Source: Polaromonas sp.
GTDB taxonomy: Bacteria; Pseudomonadota; Gammaproteobacteria; Burkholderiales; Burkholderiaceae_C
DNA length: 10,764 nucleotides
Reading direction: 5' to 3'
NCBI GenBank assembly: GCA_026786065.1
Contig: JAJAYS010000267.1
Span: forward strand, 1-10,764
Numbering within the stretch: the first letter of the stretch is position 1; each line of letters opens with the position of its first letter. Shown here one piece after another: positions 6,104 through 10,764 of the stretch. Under the pieces are notes generated by a model. The model made no database searches. It was not told the DNA's origin and was given only the letters and a program-made list of their open reading frames with translations. Position numbers and translations under genes: made by a program.

Positions 6104-7216
6104 CTATTTTGTAATCAAAGCGAGACACGCCCGACTTGCCAGATGCTCGATCATCAGGCCTGGGTTGTATGGGTGTTCGGCACTGCATGCGCTGTGTGCC
6201 AGTTCCTTCGACCAGGCCGCCAGCGCAATCAGGCCGTTCGAGCCCGCCGTAAAGACCTGGTCCGGGGAGCCGAGGGCCTTTCTGCTGAAGTAACGCGGTG
6301 ACGCACCCATGTGCAGAGCCAGCGTGTCGTGACACAACTTTTGCAGCGCTGCGATGGCCTCAGACGGCGGCCATCCAGCCAGGGCTGCCGGGTTGCCACT
6401 GCGCATCGCGGCAGGCAAGGCCTCCCAGGCTTGGGCCAGCTCCGAAGCGGGTGCCGCCTGCAGCCATTGCAGCGCATCGGCGGGTCGGCCACCGGCGCTA
6501 ACCAAAACGGTCTGCAGGTCAGCATGCGCCGCCGCAGGCGCAGTTTGCCCCTTGGCCCCACCTACTGAAGCAACCGTCTGCGTCTGCAGCCAAGCCAGCG
6601 CCTGCCCGAAGTCGGGCCAGACCAGCCTGTGTGCGATGCAACGGCTGCGGATGGTCGGCAAAAGCTGGTGCGCCGCTTCAGTGGCCAAAATGAACTTGAC
6701 CGCACCGGGCGGCTCTTCCAGCGTTTTCAGCAAGGTGTTGGAGGTGATCTGGTTCATGCGCTCGGCCGGAAACACCACCACCACCTTGGTTGTGCCGCGC
6801 GACCGGGTGAACTGCGTAAAACTCACCATGTCGCGCGCCGCATCGACCTTGATTTCCTTGCTCGGCTTGCGTTTCTTGACGTCCAGGTCGTCCTGGGTTT
6901 TTGAATCCAGCGGATAGCCCAGGTCAAGTGCCAGCGTTTCGGGCAACAGCGCGCAGAGATCAGGGTGGGTATGCACGTCGATGGCGTGACAGCTTTCGCA
7001 CTGACCGCAAGCGCCCTGCCCGGTCGAACTCTCGCACAGCCAGGCACGCGCGCAGGCCAGCGCCAGCTCAAACTGCCCAAGCCCGGACGGCCCATGCAGC
7101 AGCCAGGCATGACCGCGCTGGGTCAACATGCTTTCTAGCTGGCTTTGCAGCCACGGCGCCAGCGCTTGTGCCTTGGCCTGAAAGGGCGCCGCCGCTGAGC
7201 CAACCTCGCTGCTCAT
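6104..7216 (-). CDS. holB: DNA polymerase III subunit delta' (clamp loader)
   Basis: A 370-residue AAA+ fold subunit of the gamma complex, which loads the beta sliding clamp during replication. From the ATG at 7216, a degenerate P-loop GPSGLGQ (42-48) lacks the Walker Lys, as is normal for delta'. Four cysteines (61, 70, 73, 76; CGQCESC preceded by ARAWLC) form the zinc module. Next come IKVDAARDM, the [11 protein letters not shown] segment, and the TIRSRC motif that supplies the arginine finger in trans. The C-terminal third is the helical collar region, with an Ala/Gln-rich linker around [16 protein letters not shown]. The frame is open eight codons further upstream, but the ATG that overlaps the tmk stop as ATGA is the natural start. 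It is co-transcribed and translationally coupled with tmk. Confidence 0.95.
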   Translation of the reverse strand: MSSEVGSAAAPFQAKAQALAPWLQSQLESMLTQRGHAWLLHGPSGLGQFELALACARAWLCESSTGQGACGQCESCHAIDVHTHPDLCALLPETLALDLGYPLDSKTQDDLDVKKRKPSKEIKVDAARDMVSFTQFTRSRGTTKVVVVFPAERMNQITSNTLLKTLEEPPGAVKFILATEAAHQLLPTIRSRCIAHRLVWPDFGQALAWLQTQTVASVGGAKGQTAPAAAHADLQTVLVSAGGRPADALQWLQAAPASELAQAWEALPAAMRSGNPAALAGWPPSEAIAALQKLCHDTLALHMGASPRYFSRKALGSPDQVFTAGSNGLIALAAWSKELAHSACSAEHPYNPGLMIEHLASRACLALITK

Positions 7217-7890
7217 GCGAGCCAGCCCTTGGCAACGCAAGCGCTACGCACGCTCTGCCACACCGCATCGCGGGGCTGCGCGGCGTCGATCCGCACGAAG
7301 CGTTCGGAATGGCCGCGTTGGCGCTCGGCGTAACCGTGGACGACACGGCGAAAAAACTCCAGCGGCTCGGCTTCGAAACGGTCCGGGGTTCGCGCACTTT
7401 GCAGGCGCTGCGCCGCCTCTTCGGCCGGCAGATCGAACCACAGCGTCAAGTGCGGTTCGACCACGGTCTCGACCTCCGGTCGCATCGGTCGGTTGCCGGC
7501 CGGGTCAACCAGCCCGACTTCGCCCGATTGCACCCATTTTTCCAGGGTCTCCAGCACGCGCAAATCGAAGCCGCGTCCGTAGCCCTGATAGGCAAAGGTG
7601 GCGTCGGTGAAGCGGTCGCACAACACCACTTCGGCGCGCAGCAACGCCGGCACGATGACCTTCGCAACATGGTCGCGCCGGGCCGCAAAGATGATCAGCG
7701 ATTCGGTCAGCGGGTCCATCGCGTCGTTCAACAGCAGCAGCCGGAGCTTTTCGGCCAGCGGCGTGCCGCCCGGTTCACGCGTCAGGCTGACGCTGCGGCC
7801 CTGCGCCCGAAAGTCTTTTGCCAGCGCCGCCAGATGGGTGGATTTTCCGGCCCCGTCAATGCCCTCGAAACTGATGAAAAGCCCCTGCAT
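7213..7890 (-). CDS. tmk: Thymidylate kinase
   Basis: A 225-residue dTMP kinase: ATP + dTMP to ADP + dTDP, an essential step in dTTP synthesis. The P-loop is [11 protein letters not shown] (8-18) right after the start [18 protein letters not shown] (37-47) is a substrate-binding motif, and CDRFTDAT (91-98) is the DRX motif, followed by AYQGYGRG. The lid region and [19 protein letters not shown] follow. An insert ([20 protein letters not shown]) sits before the TLWFDLP strand, making the protein slightly longer than the 213 residues of E. coli. The start ATG at 7890 fits the family; GTG at 7905 and TTG at 7950 in the same frame are less likely. It lies 66 bases after mltG, and its stop overlaps the holB start. 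Confidence 0.95.
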   Translation of the reverse strand: MQGLFISFEGIDGAGKSTHLAALAKDFRAQGRSVSLTREPGGTPLAEKLRLLLLNDAMDPLTESLIIFAARRDHVAKVIVPALLRAEVVLCDRFTDATFAYQGYGRGFDLRVLETLEKWVQSGEVGLVDPAGNRPMRPEVETVVEPHLTLWFDLPAEEAAQRLQSARTPDRFEAEPLEFFRRVVHGYAERQRGHSERFVRIDAAQPRDAVWQSVRSACVAKGWLA

Positions 7891-7956
7891 GCGTTCGATT
7901 TCACTCACTGGTTTTTTTGAATACCTTGCCGACTGCAGGCGAACCGGCAACTGCGC

Positions 7957-8964
7957 TTATTTCCCGCGTATGTATTTGTTGACCGCCCGATTGTGCAGCT
8001 CCAGGCTGTCACTGAACTCACTGCTGCCGTCCCCGCGCGACACAAAATAAAGCGCTTTGGTTTCGGCTGGCTGCACGGCGGCCATCAGCGCGGCGCGGCC
8101 AGGCATTGCAATAGGCGTGGGCGGCAGGCCTGTCCGGGTATAGGTGTTATAGGGCGTGTCGAGCTGCAGGTCGCGCTTGCGCAGGTTGCCGTCAAAGCGT
8201 TCGCCCATGCCGTAGATCACGGTCGGATCGGTTTGCAGCAGCATGCCGGTGCGCAGCCGGTTGACGAAGACGCCGCCAATTTGCCGCCGGTCGGTGGGTT
8301 TGCCGGTTTCTTTCTCGACGATGCTCGCCAGAATCAGCGCCTGGTCGGGCGTCTTTAACGGCGTTGCCGGGTCGCGCAGGGCCCAGGCGGCGTCGAGCCG
8401 CTTGTCCATCGCCCTCGCGGCGCGCCGCAACACGGTCAGATCGCTGCTGCCTTTTGAATAGGTGTAGGTGTCCGGAAAGAACCGGCCCTCCGGATGCAGG
8501 CCCGGTTTGCCGATTTTTTCCATGATGCTTTGTGGCGCAAGGCCGACCGAGTCCGGCGTGAGCTGGTCGGCCTTTTGCAGCGCTGCGCGCACCTGACCAA
8601 AGGTCCAGCCTTCGACCAGCGTGAAGCTGCGCACGGTTTCTTCGCCGCGCACCAGCATGTTGAGCAAGGTCCGCGGGGTGGTGCCCGCCGACAGCTCGTA
8701 GCTGCCGGCCCGGATGTTTCTGGCCTGGCCGGACAGGCGAAACCAGGCGCGCAGCAGCAGCGTGGGCGTGGCCACGCCACTCGCCACCACGGTTTCGGCC
8801 ACCTTGTCGCCGGAGCTTCCGGGTTCGATTTCAAGTTCGATCACCTCGCTGCCGGCTGCGGTGCGCAGGGTCAGCGGTTCGTGCACCCACCACAAGGCCC
8901 CGCCAAAAACCGCCAGCGCGGTGATCAGCAGCAGGATAAGCAAAGCCGTAAAAACGCGAAGCAC
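7957..8964 (-). CDS. mltG: Endolytic murein transglycosylase MltG (YceG-like)
   Basis: A 335-residue inner-membrane lytic transglycosylase that cleaves nascent glycan strands and sets their length. One N-terminal membrane helix (VFTALLILLLITALAVFGGALWW, split here by description: residues 4-26) is followed by a LysM-like region (IELEIEPGSSGDKVAE) and the catalytic domain. The catalytic Glu is about residue 217 in ASIVEKETG, matching E. coli E218, followed by VFVNRLRTGMLLQTDPTV and LPPTPIAMPG. Length matches E. coli (340). The frame is open upstream to 9285, but that part overlaps divergent ygfZ and is not MltG-like. I chose the GTG at 8964 because it directly precedes the membrane helix and has AGAGGG nine bases upstream. 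It is the first gene of the minus-strand operon. Confidence 0.94.
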   Translation of the reverse strand: MLRVFTALLILLLITALAVFGGALWWVHEPLTLRTAAGSEVIELEIEPGSSGDKVAETVVASGVATPTLLLRAWFRLSGQARNIRAGSYELSAGTTPRTLLNMLVRGEETVRSFTLVEGWTFGQVRAALQKADQLTPDSVGLAPQSIMEKIGKPGLHPEGRFFPDTYTYSKGSSDLTVLRRAARAMDKRLDAAWALRDPATPLKTPDQALILASIVEKETGKPTDRRQIGGVFVNRLRTGMLLQTDPTVIYGMGERFDGNLRKRDLQLDTPYNTYTRTGLPPTPIAMPGRAALMAAVQPAETKALYFVSRGDGSSEFSDSLELHNRAVNKYIRGK

Positions 8965-9045
8965 CGTCGTCTGCCCTCTCAATAAAACCAACAACCCCAC
9001 CCCGGTTATCCAGCAAAAACCGCGTCGCCATGATAATTGAGCGCT
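8965..9045. promoter_or_regulatory. Divergent promoter region of mltG and ygfZ
   Basis: Only 81 bases separate the two divergent start codons, so both promoters must be here or within the neighbouring coding ends. GATAAT (9032-9037, plus) is a -10-like box but very close to the ygfZ start and lacks a clear -35. For mltG the minus-strand TTGCTGGATAAC and TTTTATTG stretches are AT-rich but do not form a well-spaced pair. Confidence 0.4.
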
Positions 9046-10005
9046 ATGACCGCCTCCTCCCCCAACGCCCACGACCACGACGCCACCGGGCACTTTGAAG
9101 GCCTGGCCCGCTTGCCGCATTGGGGCGTGATTCGTGCGCTCGGCGACGACGCGGTGTCGTTCCTGCAGGGCCAGTTGACACAAGACGTCGCCCAGCTCGG
9201 CCTGAACACCGGGCGGCTCGCTGCATTTTGCAACCCGAAGGGGCGGATGCAGGCCAGCTTCATCCTCGTCAAGCGCAGCCCGCAAGAGGTCTTGCTGGTT
9301 TGCAGCCGCGACATCCTGCCGGCAACGCTGAAGCGCCTGAGCATGTTCGTGCTGCGCGCCAAAGCCCGCCTGAGCGACGCCAGCGGCGACTTCCAGCTCG
9401 CTGGTGTCGTCGGAGACGCTATAGAAAATATAGCTACTAACGCCCGTATTTCTTTGTCAAAACCCGAATTTGATTCATCAAACTTGATCCCGCTGCCTGC
9501 GGCGGCCGGCCAGTCGCGTGCGCTGTGGTGCGGGCCCGCAGACAGCGCCCTGCCCGACCTTCCCGCGCTGCCGCCTGGCTTGTGGGAGTGGCTGGAGGTG
9601 CAGTCTGGCGTTGCGATGATCACCCAGCCGGTGTTCGAGGCTTTCGTGCCGCAAATGCTCAACTACGAGTCGGTCGGCGGCGTGAATTTCAGAAAAGGCT
9701 GCTACCCCGGTCAGGAGATCGTCGCCCGCAGCCAGTTTCGCGGCACCATCAAGCGACGCGCCTATCTGGCACACACCGAAGGCCAGCCTGTCGTCGGCCA
9801 GGAGGTTTTCAGCGCAAACGACGCCACCCAGCCCTGTGGCCTGGTGGCAGCGGCGGCGGCCAGCCCGTCGGGCGGCTTCGACGCCATCGTCGCCATGCAG
9901 ACCTCGGCAGCCGCCGATGGCGCAGGCGTCCTGACATTGGGCAGCCCGGACGGGCCGCCGCTTCGGCTGCAGCCGCTGCCCTATCCGTTGCTGGAAGACA
10001 TTTGA
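9046..10005 (+). CDS. ygfZ: Folate-binding YgfZ/IbaG-type Fe-S cluster assembly protein
   Basis: A 319-residue GcvT-like protein. The family uses tetrahydrofolate to help make or repair certain iron-sulfur proteins, including MiaB-type enzymes. The signature KGCYPGQE has its Cys at residue 219 (E. coli C228), preceded by LNYESVGGVNFRKG and followed by SQFRGTIKRR. The N-terminal half has LQGQLTQDVAQL and CNPKGRMQASF, also family-typical. I start at the ATG at 9046; a TTG three codons earlier is also in frame. There is no strong ribosome site. Residues 125-148 are encoded by a 72-base AT-rich stretch (about 35% GC against a GC-rich gene) carrying two inverted repeats, apparently an in-frame insertion between domains. 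Length remains close to E. coli (326). Confidence 0.94.
   Translation: MTASSPNAHDHDATGHFEGLARLPHWGVIRALGDDAVSFLQGQLTQDVAQLGLNTGRLAAFCNPKGRMQASFILVKRSPQEVLLVCSRDILPATLKRLSMFVLRAKARLSDASGDFQLAGVVGDAIENIATNARISLSKPEFDSSNLIPLPAAAGQSRALWCGPADSALPDLPALPPGLWEWLEVQSGVAMITQPVFEAFVPQMLNYESVGGVNFRKGCYPGQEIVARSQFRGTIKRRAYLAHTEGQPVVGQEVFSANDATQPCGLVAAAAASPSGGFDAIVAMQTSAAADGAGVLTLGSPDGPPLRLQPLPYPLLEDI
9418..9489. repeat. AT-rich palindromic island inserted in frame in ygfZ
   Basis: The segment has 25 G+C in 72 bases. It contains GCTATA-gaaaa-TATAGC (9418-9434) and TTTGAT-tc-ATCAAA (9469-9482). It is a multiple of three and encodes residues 125-148 without a stop. The left half (GCTATAxAAAATATAGCTACTAACGC-like) resembles, from memory, a short dispersed intergenic repeat common in Comamonadaceae genomes; this could not be checked here. 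Confidence 0.6.
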
Positions 10006-10099
10006 GCCGTATCGAGCCAACCGACCTCATGAGCGACGCGCCGCCTGCGGCCGCCCCGCGCTCCTCCGCGTGCAGCGGCGAGCCGATGCGCGACCCGCT

Positions 10100-10764
10100 G
10101 TGTGCCTGATCGCCTTCGCCATCGGCTGCTCCGCCCGCTGGCCGCTGGTGGTCGCGGCCAACCGCGATGAATATTTCGACCGGCCAACCAGCCCGCTGGC
10201 ACGCTGGACTAGTCCGGTCGGCCGGACATTGATCTCCGGCCGCGACCTGCGCGCCGGTGGCGCCTGGTTCGGCATCACGCCAGACGGGCGCGTAGCCTTT
10301 GTGACCAACGTGCGCGAGCCGCCCGCCGCCGCCCGGCCCCGTTCCCGGGGCGAGCTGGTCACGCGCTGGCTTGAATCGCGCGGCGACGCAGCCGAATTTT
10401 TGAGCGATTTGTCGCTGTCCAACGGCGCTGCGGGAGACGACGGCGAATTCGCCGGTTTCAATCTGGTGGTCGGCGACCTTGCGCGCCAGCGCTGGAGCTG
10501 GATCACCAACCGCAGCGCTACGGCGGCGTCCGGCTCAAGCTGGCAGACCCGGAAGCTCACGACCGGCGTCTATGGCCTGTCGAACGCGCAGCTCGACACG
10601 CCCTGGCCGAAAACCGAACGGATCAAACAGGCACTGAAAGCCGCATTGGAGGCCGACGCGGCCGGCGCATCCAGTTCCCACGGCGCCCCTGCCTCCCCCG
10701 GTTCATCCGAGGCGAATTGCTCCCTCAAAGCCAGGCTGTGGGCCGCGCTGGCCGACCATCAGCC
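10100..10764 (+). CDS. NRDE/TANGO2-family protein, 3' end cut by window edge
   Basis: 221 complete codons are in view, open to the window end. The start MCLIAFA, with Cys at position 2, followed by PLVVAANRDEYFDRP is the signature of the NRDE (Ser/Thr-rich, TANGO2-like) family. Next come ISGRDLRAGGAWFGIT, VAFVTNVREP and SRGELVTRW, then FAGFNLVVGDL and GVYGLSNAQLDTPWPKT, all family-typical. The Cys2 start suggests an N-terminal-nucleophile-like fold. The biochemical function in bacteria is unclear; the eukaryotic relative has been linked to heme or lipid handling. The GTG at 10100 is chosen because it makes Cys residue 2; there is no visible Shine-Dalgarno. A Ser/Ala/Gly-rich low-complexity insert (about residues 178-200) precedes SLKARLWAALADHQ. 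It lies 94 bases after ygfZ, probably on the same transcript. Confidence 0.92.
   Translation, partial: MCLIAFAIGCSARWPLVVAANRDEYFDRPTSPLARWTSPVGRTLISGRDLRAGGAWFGITPDGRVAFVTNVREPPAAARPRSRGELVTRWLESRGDAAEFLSDLSLSNGAAGDDGEFAGFNLVVGDLARQRWSWITNRSATAASGSSWQTRKLTTGVYGLSNAQLDTPWPKTERIKQALKAALEADAAGASSSHGAPASPGSSEANCSLKARLWAALADHQ

Noticed and set aside
8965..9285. 107-codon N-terminal extension of mltG
   Set aside because: It would overlap ygfZ on the other strand and does not resemble MltG, whose membrane helix starts immediately after the GTG at 8964.

Overview
The window looks like a chromosomal segment of a GC-rich betaproteobacterium, most likely Burkholderiales/Comamonadaceae (Rhodoferax- or Polaromonas-like). 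This rests on protein style, the minus-strand gene order mltG-tmk-holB-pilZ-tatD, and the divergent ygfZ plus NRDE-family gene. The genus is inference.

Left part (1-4031): a large-subunit, HPII-type catalase (katE) lies on the minus strand and runs off the left edge. Its 5' region carries an 8-bp tandem repeat. About 540 bases without a convincing gene separate it from a plus-strand group of three small genes: a stand-alone receiver-domain response regulator, a small C-terminally membrane-anchored protein resembling the DUF883/YqjD type, and a proline/glutamate-rich small protein. This has the flavour of a stress or envelope accessory cluster. It is followed by about 320 bases with an AT-rich palindrome, a doubtful 28-codon ORF and a possible terminator for the opposite strand.

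Central part (4032-8964): a minus-strand housekeeping operon, in transcription order mltG (septal/peptidoglycan lytic transglycosylase), tmk (thymidylate kinase), holB (DNA polymerase III delta'), pilZ (type IV pilus PilZ protein), tatD (metal-dependent DNase/hydrolase) and an exported ankyrin-repeat protein. tmk/holB overlap as ATGA. tatD and the ankyrin gene overlap by 19 bp, and the ankyrin gene's strong Shine-Dalgarno lies inside tatD. The pilZ-tatD gap holds a perfect 8-bp-stem hairpin.

Right part (8965-10764): divergent from mltG, ygfZ (folate-dependent Fe-S cluster assembly factor) is followed by a right-truncated NRDE/TANGO2-family gene. ygfZ contains a 72-bp AT-rich, palindrome-bearing, in-frame stretch that looks like an inserted repeat element. 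This is the most unusual local signal in the window.

I found no tRNA, rRNA, CRISPR array, insertion sequence or phage gene. No wholly new multi-gene system is evident. The points worth following are the repeat upstream of katE, the in-frame repeat in ygfZ, the small regulator cluster, and the untranslated hairpins and palindromes.
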